From Anaerolineaceae bacterium (lineage in GTDB: Bacteria > Chloroflexota > Anaerolineae > Anaerolineales > Villigracilaceae), in the NCBI GenBank assembly GCA_009885445.1, contig VFKQ01000393.1, positions 1 through 11,402 on the forward strand: 11,402 nt of DNA. The letters are read 5' to 3'. Of this stretch, positions 1 through 6,985 are shown in pieces. The translations under genes were made by a program, and so were the position numbers. The notes under the pieces are model-generated. The model worked only from the letters and a program-made list of their open reading frames with translations. It did not search any database and was not told where the DNA came from. Within the stretch, counting starts at the first letter, position 1. The number at the start of each line of letters is the position of its first letter.

Positions 1-9
1 CATAGGCTC

Positions 10-34
10 AAGCCGCCGTCCTCGGCGGCGTTTT
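10..34 (+). terminator. Intrinsic terminator of an unseen upstream gene
   Basis: A perfect 7-bp GC stem (GCCGCCG at 12-18, CGGCGGC at 23-29) closes a TCCT tetraloop and is followed by GTTTT. This is a textbook Rho-independent terminator for a plus-strand gene ending before the window. The right arm and T-run overlap the only conventional start codon (TTG at 33) of the next open frame, which argues against that start. Confidence 0.7.
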
Positions 35-76
35 GCGAGTAAATCTTGCGCCGAGGACGGCGCAAGGAGCAAGCTC
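14..76 (+). promoter_or_regulatory. Mutually exclusive hairpins in the leader of the PIN toxin gene
   Basis: Two local stem-loops can form: the terminator at 12-29, and an 8-bp stem CTTGCGCC (45-52) / GGCGCAAG (59-66) with loop GAGGAC. The same bases also support a longer competing pairing of 14 bp between 14-27 and 49-62, which would break both local hairpins. The 3' arm at 59-66 covers the first bases of the AAGGAG ribosome binding site at 64-69. A small GAGC/GCTC hairpin (67-70/73-76) follows before a T-rich stretch. Seen: the base pairing. Inferred: a role in read-through control or in hiding the ribosome binding site. It could instead be only a chance by-product of two nearby GC-rich terminators. 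Confidence 0.4.
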
Positions 77-563
77 TATTTTTACTCGTATTTGTACGGT
101 AGAGAATCTCGAAACAACGATCATCAGTTATCTGGCCTCGCGTCCCAGCCGCGACATTATTACAGCTGCCCACCAGCAATCCACGCAGGAATGGCGGGAT
201 ACCCGCCGCGATAAATTTGAGGTGTTCATTTCCCAGATCGTCATTCAAGAAGCGGGTGAAGGCGATGATGATGCAGTCACCCGACGGCTGGATGTAATTG
301 AGGATATCGCCGAAATTGAAGTCCTCCCTGAAGCGGTGGTATTGGCGCGATCCCTCATCGCTGACGGACTTGTTCCTGAAAGGGCTTCAGCAGATGCGCT
401 ACACATTGCCATTGCAACCGTGCAAGGCATGGATTATTTACTGACCTGGAACCTCAAACATATTGCCAATGCAACCATCCGAAATGCAATTGCAGATGCC
501 TGCCGCCAACGCGGATACGAACCGCCTATTATTTGCGCTCCTGAAGAGTTGATGGAGGTCTAA
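33..563 (+). CDS. PIN-domain protein, VapC-like type II toxin (probable ribonuclease)
   Basis: PIN-fold ribonucleases of type II toxin-antitoxin systems cut RNA with a cluster of acidic residues and Mg2+. In the numbering from TTG 33 the likely acidic set is Glu27 (LETTIISYL), Glu73 (IVIQEAGEGD) and Asp121 (ASADALHIAIA), followed by the TWNLKHIAN signature at 138-146. The C-terminal PPIICAPEELM is typical of one VapC subfamily. The first 15 residues look like translated hairpin DNA and are probably not real. From ATT at 78 the protein would be 161 residues, my recollection of the family length, with AAGGAG (64-69) 8 bases upstream, but ATT is a very rare start codon. The boundary given is the only ATG/GTG/TTG option. 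The next gene, a probable antitoxin, follows after 1 base. The fold is fairly sure; activity is not, because the start may be damaged. Confidence 0.75.
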   Translation: MRVNLAPRTAQGASSIFTRICTVENLETTIISYLASRPSRDIITAAHQQSTQEWRDTRRDKFEVFISQIVIQEAGEGDDDAVTRRLDVIEDIAEIEVLPEAVVLARSLIADGLVPERASADALHIAIATVQGMDYLLTWNLKHIANATIRNAIADACRQRGYEPPIICAPEELMEV

Positions 564-564
564 C

Positions 565-756
565 ATGTGGAAGGATGAAATTGTCGAAGAAGTTCGCAAG
601 CGCCGCGAGGCTTACGCCGCGAGGTTCAACTTTGACTTGCAAGCAATGTACGAGGACTTGAAAAAAGCGGAGCGCATAAGCAAACATGAAAAGGTTTCGT
701 TCAAACCGAAGAAGCCAATCAAGATCGAAGTTAATTCAAAGTCAAGCGTAGGTTAG
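565..756 (+). CDS. Small charged protein, probable antitoxin partner of the PIN toxin
   Basis: A 63-residue protein rich in Lys, Glu and Arg. Residues 1-40 look helical, with EIVEEVRKRREAYAARF followed by DLQAMYEDLKKAE; the tail from about 46 is basic and Pro/Lys-rich (FKPKKPIKIE). GGAGG at 554-558 lies 6 bases before the ATG inside the end of the toxin gene, and only one base separates the toxin stop from this start, so the two are translationally linked. I recall small proteins with this EVR-R-AYA-FN-DL--M--DL pattern next to PIN toxins, usually downstream as here. No DNA-binding domain is obvious, so autoregulation by this protein alone is uncertain. By analogy it would mask the PIN active site with its C-terminal tail. 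Antitoxin identity is inferred from context and pattern. Confidence 0.7.
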   Translation: MWKDEIVEEVRKRREAYAARFNFDLQAMYEDLKKAERISKHEKVSFKPKKPIKIEVNSKSSVG

Positions 757-778
757 TTTCGCTGATAAAGGCTGAATT

Positions 779-810
779 AAAGGCGGACAGAAACGTTCGC
801 CTTTTTGTTT
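779..810 (+). terminator. Intrinsic terminator of the toxin-antitoxin cassette
   Basis: A 10-bp stem AAAGGCGGAC (779-788) / GTTCGCCTTT (795-804), with one G-T wobble and loop AGAAAC, runs into CTTTTTGTTT. It isolates the cassette from gmd 22 bases after the antitoxin stop. Confidence 0.85.
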
Positions 811-831
811 CCGCACCGTTCACGGTATAAT
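804..831 (+). promoter_or_regulatory. Promoter of gmd and glycan run A
   Basis: TATAAT at 826-831 is a perfect sigma-70-type -10 box. The best -35 candidate is TTTGTT at 804-809 (16-base spacer), which is weak and lies in the T-run of the preceding terminator. Transcription would begin near 838, leaving a leader of about 30 bases with AAGGAG at 858-863, 5 bases before the ATG at 869. Confidence 0.55.
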
Positions 832-868
832 TCAGTCACTGAATTTTGAATTTTCGCAAGGAGATTAA

Positions 869-1852
869 ATGCCAACTGCCATCATCACAGGGATTACGGG
901 CCAGGATGGTTCCTACCTGGCTGAACTCCTGCTCTCCAAAGGTTACAAAGTGGTGGGCGTGGCGCGCCGCGCCAGTACCCAAAACTACGAAAGAATCAAC
1001 CACCTGCTCGACAACATCACCGTCATTCAAGGGGACCTGCACGATCAGGGATCGCTCCTCGCGCTGATGGAAGAGCACAAGCCCGACGAGGTCTACAACC
1101 TCGCCGCGCAATCTTTCGTGCCCACCTCGTGGAATCAACCCGCCCTCACCGGCGACGTGACTGCCATCGGCGTGACGCGCATCCTCGAAGCCATCCGCTA
1201 CGTGAACCCCAAGATTCGTTTTTATCAGGCCTCCTCCAGCGAGATGTTTGGCAAGGTGCTCGAAACGCCGCAGACCGAAAGAACGCCTTTTTATCCACGC
1301 AGTCCTTATGGCGTGGCCAAGGTCTACGGACATTACATCACCGTCAACTACCGCGAGTCGTTTAATATGTTTGCGGTTTCGGGAATCCTGTTCAACCACG
1401 AGTCACCGCGGCGCGGAATCGAATTCGTCACCCGCAAAATATCCGACGGCGCGGCGCGCATCAAGCTGGGACTTGCCGCCGAACTGCGTCTCGGCAATCT
1501 TGATTCGCAACGTGACTGGGGCTTCGCCGGTGATTACGTGCAGGCCATGTGGCAGATGCTACAACAAGACCAGCCGGATAACTTTGTCATCGGCACCGGC
1601 GAGACTCATTCGGTGCAAGAGTTTTGCGAAATCGCTTTCGGCCATGTAAACCTGGATTACAAAGACCACGTCAAAGTGGACGAGAAGTTTTACCGCCCCG
1701 CCGAAGTGGACTTGCTCATCGCTGACGCGTCGAAGGCCGGTCGCTTCCTCGGCTGGGAACCCACCGTCAGCTTTGCGCAACTCGTGCGCATGATGGTTGA
1801 TTCAGATATGAAGCGCCACGAAAAATTAATTCTCGCGGAGAAACATGCCTGA
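869..1852 (+). CDS. gmd: GDP-mannose 4,6-dehydratase
   Basis: Converts GDP-D-mannose to GDP-4-keto-6-deoxy-D-mannose in the cytoplasm, the first step to GDP-fucose, GDP-rhamnose or GDP-perosamine. It is an extended short-chain dehydrogenase of 327 residues, near the shorter bacterial forms. The Rossmann motif GITGQDG is at 8-14, the cofactor-contacting RR at 33-34, GDL at 55-57 and NLAAQSFV at 77-84. The catalytic set reads S123/E125 (ASSSEMFG, where many homologues have Thr for this Ser) with Y147 and K151 (YGVAK). NHESPRRG and QRDWGFAGDYV are typical of the family. AAGGAG sits 5 bases before the ATG. The stop overlaps the next start by 8 bases, so it leads an operon. No reductase or epimerase that would finish the sugar is in the window, so the final product is unknown. 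Confidence 0.93.
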   Translation: MPTAIITGITGQDGSYLAELLLSKGYKVVGVARRASTQNYERINHLLDNITVIQGDLHDQGSLLALMEEHKPDEVYNLAAQSFVPTSWNQPALTGDVTAIGVTRILEAIRYVNPKIRFYQASSSEMFGKVLETPQTERTPFYPRSPYGVAKVYGHYITVNYRESFNMFAVSGILFNHESPRRGIEFVTRKISDGAARIKLGLAAELRLGNLDSQRDWGFAGDYVQAMWQMLQQDQPDNFVIGTGETHSVQEFCEIAFGHVNLDYKDHVKVDEKFYRPAEVDLLIADASKAGRFLGWEPTVSFAQLVRMMVDSDMKRHEKLILAEKHA

Positions 1853-2804
1853 GCTTTCGCTCGTTGTGCCGGTGTTCAATGAGCACGAGAGTCTGTCGCT
1901 GTTGTTTGACGCGATTTGCAAATCTTTGAATCCGCTCAAGCGCGCGTGGGAGGTCATCTTCGTCGATGACGGCTCGCGCGACGAAACCCCTCAGGTGTTG
2001 GCCGGCCTGTTTAAACAGGACCCGCTTCACGTGCGCGTGATTCGCTTCCGTCGCAATTTCGGCCAGACGGCGGCCATCGCCGCAGGCATCGATCATGCGC
2101 GCGGCGAAGTCATTATCCTGTTGGACGCGGATTTGCAAAACGATCCGGCTGATATTCCCGCGATGTTAAAAAAATTAGACGAGGGCTACGACGTGGTCAG
2201 CGGCTGGCGGCGCAATCGCAAAGACTCATGGATTTCGCGCACCCTGCCCTCCACGCTGGCGAACGGACTCATCTCGCTGGTAACGGGTGTGCACCTGCAT
2301 GATTTTGGTTGCACACTGAAAGCCTATCGCCGTGACGTGCTCGAGGGCTTTCGTTTGTATGGTGAGATGCATCGCTTCATTCCCGTGTTCGCCGATTCGG
2401 TCGGCGCGCGCATCACCGAAATGGAAGTGACGCATCATCCGCGTTTGCACGGCCGCGGCAAATATGGTTTGGAGCGCACGTTTAAAGTTCTGCTCGATTT
2501 ATTCACGGTGAAATTTTTGATCAGCTTTGCAAATAAACCCATTTATCTTTTCGGCGGCGCAGGCGCAGGACTCGCGTTGCTCGGCGCGCTGGACCTCGTG
2601 TATTTGTTCGCACGTCGCATTTTGCAGGACATTTTGCCAAACACCACTTTACTTTTTTTTGGAATCATTTTGTTTATCATCGGCTTTCAATCCATTTTGC
2701 TGGGGTTAATCGCCGAATTGCTGGTGCGCACTTATCACGAGTCGCAACAGAAGCCCACGTATCGTGTGCGTGAGGTGTTGGAAGCAAATGAAAAAAAACA
2801 ATGA
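1845..2804 (+). CDS. Family 2 glycosyltransferase, polyprenyl-phosphate type (DPM1/GtrB/ArnC-like)
   Basis: Such enzymes move a sugar from a nucleotide donor to undecaprenyl or similar lipid phosphate on the cytoplasmic face, making donors for membrane glycosyltransferases. The 319-residue protein has a GT-A domain with VVPVFNE (7-13), VDDGSRDET (40-48), the RRNFGQTAA acceptor-loop type segment (69-77), the metal-binding DAD in LLDADLQNDP (92-101), DFGCTLKAYRR (153-163) and GEMHRFIP (173-180). Two membrane spans follow at about 232-257 and 265-292, then a polar tail; this two-helix C-terminus fits the GtrB/ArnC branch. GGAG at 1837-1840 precedes the ATG, which lies inside the end of gmd. The end overlaps the large membrane protein gene by 17 bases, which suggests that protein may use the lipid-linked sugar. 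Which sugar is transferred cannot be read from the sequence. Confidence 0.88.
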   Translation: MPELSLVVPVFNEHESLSLLFDAICKSLNPLKRAWEVIFVDDGSRDETPQVLAGLFKQDPLHVRVIRFRRNFGQTAAIAAGIDHARGEVIILLDADLQNDPADIPAMLKKLDEGYDVVSGWRRNRKDSWISRTLPSTLANGLISLVTGVHLHDFGCTLKAYRRDVLEGFRLYGEMHRFIPVFADSVGARITEMEVTHHPRLHGRGKYGLERTFKVLLDLFTVKFLISFANKPIYLFGGAGAGLALLGALDLVYLFARRILQDILPNTTLLFFGIILFIIGFQSILLGLIAELLVRTYHESQQKPTYRVREVLEANEKKQ

Positions 2805-4863
2805 GTTTGAGTTGGCTTGGCGCCTGGGCGGGACATGTCTTGCCGCATTGATACTGACAGGCGCAGTGATTAATTTTTTTGACATAGCCTGGGGGACGGG
2901 GAATCGAATCGGTGAATTCGCGCTTAGTTGGGCGTTGATCTTTCTTGCCTTCGCTCTTTTCTGTCTTGGCTTTTTCCTGTTTGTATTGAGCATTCTTTGG
3001 CGGCCAGGCTCGTTGGACGCTTTGAGTGTGAACATCATTCGATTACGTGACGGCCTTGGCCCGGCGCGCTGGATTCTTATCGCGCTGATTCTCGTTCTCC
3101 CAATTGCCTGGCTTCAGTTCAGCACATGGGGCGTGGTCTTCACGGGGATTTCGTTCCGCCTGCTCATATTTACGTTAATGATTTTTTCCTGCGCGATTCT
3201 GTTGGCCGCTCGTGGTAATGAATTATGGACGTGGGCATCGTTTCTTGCCGCGAGCATCTTGTGCGCTTCGTTGGTCACAGTTGCGATTCCTTTAACCAGC
3301 GTCATCAGTTATCCATTCTCTCTTGGCTGGTCGGAAGGTAACCGGCTTTGGGATTATTCCATGCTTTTCGGGCAGGGCTTGTACACTTTCTCAAATGAGC
3401 ATGTTGGCAAAGTCCACCTTGATATTGGGCGCCAGTTTATTGGCGGCCTGCCGTTCCTGCTTCCGAATTTAACAATCTTTCAAGAACGGCTTTGGGTTGC
3501 CCTGGTGGCTATTCTGCCCTATCTGTTCTTTGGCTGGAGCGCGTTTTACCGTTCGAAATCAAAAAATTCACCGACAGTAATATTGCTGGCGAGTTTGTGG
3601 ACGATGATATTCCTGCGCCAGGGGCCGATTCATGCGCCGTTGTTATTTTCTGCCGCGCTGGTCGCGTTGACGTGGCGTGCTCCATGGCGGGTTTCTCTTC
3701 CCTCGGTCGTGCTCGCTTCATGGATTGCGTCCATCAGCCGCTTTACGTGGACGTTTGCCCCTGGCATGTGGATGGGGATGCTTGTCCTTGCAGGTGTAGA
3801 TGGCAAACCCTCAGCGCGCGATTGGAGCAAGGCGATTCTGCTTGGGTTGGCAGGCGCATTGGCAGGTTATTTCCTGCCCCACTTTGGCGGTCTGGAGACC
3901 AATACTGATTTGGTTTCCAACACGACGAGAATACTCAGCAATCAGCCGCTACTTTGGTACCGCCTTCTGCCAAATAGCACTTACGCTCCCGGCATCCTGC
4001 TTGGATTATTGCTTGCCGTTGCGCCGCTGGTATTTGTTCTAATTTATCGTGTTCGATCTGGCGCGTGGAGGTTAACCCGGTGGTCAAGATTTGCCCTTCT
4101 TGCACCGATATTTATCTTCCTTATAGTTGGCTTGGTTGCCAGCGCCAAGATTGGTGGCGGCGCCGATCTGCATAATATGGACATGTTTCTGATCAGCCTG
4201 GTCTTTGCAACAAGCTTGATTTGGGAAAGCTCGGGCCAGCGTTGGGTTGTGGAAGGCGGTACTAACCTTAGCGCGCGGATTGCCCTTCTCACGCTTGTCC
4301 TTCTTCCGGTGCTTGCCTCCCTTGCGGGCATGCGGCCACTGGTCAGCGCAGGAAACCTGGACACTCTAAAAGTTTTCACAGATCTTGCGGACGACCCGCG
4401 TAAAAATCCGCGAATCTTTGGTCTCTTGCCCTCTTCGGCAGAAACCGCCAAGTCCCTCGATAACCTGCAACGCGAAGTGACAGCCGCCAGCCAGCACGGT
4501 GAAGTGCTCTTTATGGATCATCGCCAATTGCTCACCTTTGGTTTCATCACCGATGTGCCCCTGGTTGTGGAGTATGAAAAGAAAACTCTTATGGATCACG
4601 CTTTAAGTAGGAACGTCGGCGGATTTTTTGAGTCCTTTTATCGCGACCTGGCCGCGCATCGCTTTACACTGATTGTTACTGATCCGCTTTATAAATTAGT
4701 CAAGGATAGTGGTTATAGTTTTGGCGAAGAGAACGACGCCTGGGTCAAGTGGGTGGTGAATCCTATTTTGTGTTATTACTACCCTAAAACGACTCAGGAA
4801 GAGTTTCGCGTTCAATTGCTTGTCCCGCGCGCCGATTCGGCCGAATGTATTCTGCCCGATTAG
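2788..4863 (+). CDS. Large multispan membrane protein with C-terminal soluble domain, possible GT-C-type glycosyltransferase
   Basis: I do not recognise a named family. The 691-residue protein has about 13-15 hydrophobic spans (for example near 12-32, 42-70, 94-114, 117-141, 148-172, 235-252, 402-420, 435-451 and 497-517), then a predicted soluble domain from about 523 to the end. A polar loop after the fifth span carries GWSEGNRLWDYS (180-191), an acidic loop in a place where GT-C enzymes often keep catalytic acids. A second conserved-looking stretch, KIGGGADLHNMDMF (454-467), precedes a late span. The soluble domain contains EVLFMDHRQLLTFG and a Phe/Tyr-rich FFESFYRDLAAHRF segment. Overall architecture and the upstream polyprenyl-phosphate glycosyltransferase suggest a lipid-linked-sugar-using transferase, which is inference. 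The ATG at 2788 is preferred; a GTG at 2764 would add 8 residues but has no ribosome binding site. A flippase or polymerase role is also possible. Confidence 0.72.
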   Translation: MKKNNEFELAWRLGGTCLAALILTGAVINFFDIAWGTGNRIGEFALSWALIFLAFALFCLGFFLFVLSILWRPGSLDALSVNIIRLRDGLGPARWILIALILVLPIAWLQFSTWGVVFTGISFRLLIFTLMIFSCAILLAARGNELWTWASFLAASILCASLVTVAIPLTSVISYPFSLGWSEGNRLWDYSMLFGQGLYTFSNEHVGKVHLDIGRQFIGGLPFLLPNLTIFQERLWVALVAILPYLFFGWSAFYRSKSKNSPTVILLASLWTMIFLRQGPIHAPLLFSAALVALTWRAPWRVSLPSVVLASWIASISRFTWTFAPGMWMGMLVLAGVDGKPSARDWSKAILLGLAGALAGYFLPHFGGLETNTDLVSNTTRILSNQPLLWYRLLPNSTYAPGILLGLLLAVAPLVFVLIYRVRSGAWRLTRWSRFALLAPIFIFLIVGLVASAKIGGGADLHNMDMFLISLVFATSLIWESSGQRWVVEGGTNLSARIALLTLVLLPVLASLAGMRPLVSAGNLDTLKVFTDLADDPRKNPRIFGLLPSSAETAKSLDNLQREVTAASQHGEVLFMDHRQLLTFGFITDVPLVVEYEKKTLMDHALSRNVGGFFESFYRDLAAHRFTLIVTDPLYKLVKDSGYSFGEENDAWVKWVVNPILCYYYPKTTQEEFRVQLLVPRADSAECILPD

Positions 4864-5020
4864 ATTCCAGCACGCTAATCGATGCGATTCTTCCTGCCCT
4901 CAGCGCTTATGGTAAACTCTTGAACTGTTAATGAACCATATCCTCGTTGTCATTGATCAGGCGTGGTGATTGTCGCCTTTGCCCGGCATCGGCGGAAACC
5001 AAAGAGGCATTATTTCGAAA
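4864..5020 (+). promoter_or_regulatory. Intergenic gap between glycan runs A and B, weak promoter candidate
   Basis: 157 bases without a convincing gene. GGTAAACT at 4911-4918 resembles the GGTATAAT context of the gmd promoter and could serve as a -10 region (TAAACT, 4913-4918), but no clear -35 is visible. There is no strong terminator after the preceding stop, only a 5-bp AATCG/CGATT stem without a T-run, so read-through from run A is likely. AGAGG at 5003-5007 is the nearest ribosome-binding-like sequence to the sulfotransferase ATG, at a long 13-base spacing. Confidence 0.3.
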
Positions 5021-5944
5021 ATGAAACGCCCAAACTTTTTCGTGGTCGGCGCCCCGCGCTGTGGAACAACCGCACTGTACTCCTACCTTAAATCGCATCC
5101 TAACATTTTCCTGCCCTCCATCAAGGAATTACATTACTTCGCATCCGATTTCTCTGATGTGCAAAAGATAGCCTTCAAAACCGATAATGATTATTTGAAG
5201 ATTTTCGCGGGAGCGAACGAACGTCACCTGGCAGTGGGGGAGATTTCACCATTATATTTTTACTCCGACGTTGCGCTCAATCGAATCAAGCAATTCGACC
5301 CGTCGGCAAAAATTATCCTTACATTGCGTAACCCCGTGGATTTTGTCCAATCCATCCACCAGCTCAATTTGGGCCTCCTGCGCGAGGATGAGCCGGACCT
5401 TGCGAAGGCATGGGAGTTGCAAGACCTGCGTCGACAAGGCAAGATGCTTCCAGCCAGCTGTCGTGAACCGCGTCTGGTACTTTACGGCGAACTGGGTTCA
5501 TTTGGAAAATATGTCGAACGAACCCTTCAGGTCTTTGACAGGAAGCAGGTGCTGTTCCTGTTATTTGATGACCTTGCTTCGAACCCCAAAGCGGTCTATG
5601 AAAGCGTGCTTTCCTTCCTTGGCGCGCCGTCTGATGGAAGAACAGACTTCCCCGCAGTAAACGCGGGCTTTGAACAAAAATCTAAAATATTGGCGAAAAT
5701 TATTCACCCCCCAAAACTGGTCTACCGCGTGTTCATGAAGGCGATTTCGATTTTTGGGGTGAACTTCATGAAGAACGTCAGCTTGATCTACAACAAAATT
5801 GAGGGGCTTAACCTCCAACGCGCTCCTCGAGATGTCATGGATCCTTCTTTGCGGGCCAGACTGCAATTATATTTTCGCGACGATATTCAAAAGCTCGCCA
5901 TCCTCACCGAACGCGACTTGTCTGCATGGCTCACCACTTCCTAA
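5021..5944 (+). CDS. PAPS-dependent sulfotransferase
   Basis: Transfers a sulfuryl group from 3'-phosphoadenosine-5'-phosphosulfate to a hydroxyl or amino group, here most likely on a glycan or glycolipid. The 307-residue protein opens with the family's usual N-terminal strand and 5'-phosphosulfate loop, NFFVVGAPRCGTTALYSYL (5-23). KELHYF (35-40) corresponds to the KEPHFF-type segment. The 3'-phosphate site is LRNPVDFVQSIH (102-113) with Arg103 and Ser111 in the right spacing. A further LLFDDL (180-185) matches a typical late strand. No membrane span or signal peptide is seen, so it is cytoplasmic or peripheral. A TTG at 4970 would add 17 residues, but the family starts just before the P-loop strand, so ATG 5021 is chosen. 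It lies 12 bases from the next gene. The acceptor is unknown, and no PAPS synthesis genes are in the window. Confidence 0.9.
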   Translation: MKRPNFFVVGAPRCGTTALYSYLKSHPNIFLPSIKELHYFASDFSDVQKIAFKTDNDYLKIFAGANERHLAVGEISPLYFYSDVALNRIKQFDPSAKIILTLRNPVDFVQSIHQLNLGLLREDEPDLAKAWELQDLRRQGKMLPASCREPRLVLYGELGSFGKYVERTLQVFDRKQVLFLLFDDLASNPKAVYESVLSFLGAPSDGRTDFPAVNAGFEQKSKILAKIIHPPKLVYRVFMKAISIFGVNFMKNVSLIYNKIEGLNLQRAPRDVMDPSLRARLQLYFRDDIQKLAILTERDLSAWLTTS

Positions 5945-5956
5945 GCGTTTGCTCTC

Positions 5957-6985
5957 ATGTTGAATCCCCAACCGCCCGATAAAAATATCCTTTCCTGGCC
6001 AGCCTCTCTGGGTTGGAAGGACCTTTTGCGCATTATTTTGGCCGTGGCGCTGATTAGCCTTGTCCTTTCGAAGACCAGCCTCGAGCAAATCAAAGCGGTC
6101 AGCGGCGTTATTTCGTGGTCATGGTTGTCTGTCGCTTTCTTGTTCTATTGCGCTTTAACTTTTATCAAGGCCGCGCAATATTGGTCCTTGCTCCGCCGCC
6201 GCGCGACCTATTTTGAAGTGGCAAGAATTGTTGTAATTCAAAATGCACTTTCCAATCTAGTCACCACCACTGCGGGAATCGCTTCATACTTGACTCTGTT
6301 ACACCTCGAACAAAATGTAAAAATGAGCCGCTCTGGAATTGTTTTCTTCATCGCAAAGATGGGCGACCTTTTCTCCATGGGTCTCTTTTTGATTGTATCC
6401 AGCGTGATGGTTTGGGCGCAAATTCCAACCCTGCACGAAGTGGTGGTCTTGCTCGCGATAACCATCACAGCCGTAATTGGTGTGTTTTTGAGCGCAGTTT
6501 TTTTTCGCCACAGATTCCTGGGCTGGACGCAAAGAGTCTTCCACTGGTTGCATCTCGACAAAATTGCCCTGATGCAACGCGGCCTCGACACCCTCCAATT
6601 GCTGGCCGATCAGGATCACAAGACCGTAATGCGTTTGTTGCTCGTCAGCCTGGCCATCTCCATTTCCAATATGACGATTACCATGGCCTATTCCTACAGC
6701 CGCGTCCAGGCCTTTCATGTCCCCATGGATTTTTGGGCAATCATCTTCATCGCCGCCATAATGCAATTAGTCTCGCTGATTCCCTTGCAGGCGTTTGGCG
6801 GATTGGGCGTCATTGAAATTACCTCTGTTTTTCTATATGGCATCTTTGTTGTTTCCCCGCTTGATATTCCCGCAGTTCTAATTGGCATGCGCGCGGTTTA
6901 TTATTTATTCAACATCGCCGTTTTAATTTATTTGCCGTTGCAGGCGCTCTTTCGTAGAATCCTTCGGCCTAAACCATCCCTCTAA
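5957..6985 (+). CDS. UPF0104 / lysylphosphatidylglycerol-synthase-type transmembrane protein
   Basis: A 342-residue integral membrane protein with about 8 hydrophobic spans (for example 23-38, 52-70, 126-151, 161-182, 226-244, 257-279, 286-303 and 308-333). The signature SLIPLQAFGGLGVIEIT near 275-291 matches the proline/glycine-rich late motif of the UPF0104/AglD/LPG-synthase TM family, and TTTAGIASYLTLL near 103-115 matches the earlier family motif. Members are fused to or sit beside glycosyltransferases and are thought to move or help transfer lipids and lipid-linked glycans; a precise reaction has not been settled for most. There is no catalytic lysyltransferase domain, so it is not a full MprF. 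It starts 12 bases after the sulfotransferase with no clear ribosome binding site, and its stop overlaps the next ATG by one base (TAATG). Transport of the sulfated or glycosylated lipid is the inferred role. Confidence 0.82.
   Translation: MLNPQPPDKNILSWPASLGWKDLLRIILAVALISLVLSKTSLEQIKAVSGVISWSWLSVAFLFYCALTFIKAAQYWSLLRRRATYFEVARIVVIQNALSNLVTTTAGIASYLTLLHLEQNVKMSRSGIVFFIAKMGDLFSMGLFLIVSSVMVWAQIPTLHEVVVLLAITITAVIGVFLSAVFFRHRFLGWTQRVFHWLHLDKIALMQRGLDTLQLLADQDHKTVMRLLLVSLAISISNMTITMAYSYSRVQAFHVPMDFWAIIFIAAIMQLVSLIPLQAFGGLGVIEITSVFLYGIFVVSPLDIPAVLIGMRAVYYLFNIAVLIYLPLQALFRRILRPKPSL

Noticed and set aside
836..1399. 187-codon open frame on the minus strand opposite gmd
   Set aside because: It lies wholly antisense to a clear gmd gene, has no family resemblance and no ribosome binding site; it is a by-product of GC-rich codon use.
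2764..2787. GTG start adding 8 residues to the large membrane protein
   Set aside because: No ribosome binding site before it, and the extension is deeper inside the upstream gene; ATG 2788 followed by a short polar stretch then the first span is more natural.
4931..4969. 12-codon ORF (MNHILVVIDQAW) as a leader peptide
   Set aside because: No ribosome binding site, no repeated regulatory codons and no terminator/antiterminator pair after it.
4970..5020. TTG start adding 17 residues to the sulfotransferase
   Set aside because: Sulfotransferases of this type begin just before the P-loop strand, as ATG 5021 gives; the extension has no family-like sequence.
6299..6766. 155-codon minus-strand open frame opposite the UPF0104 gene
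   Set aside because: His/Gln/Asn-rich low-information translation typical of the antisense of a membrane protein gene.
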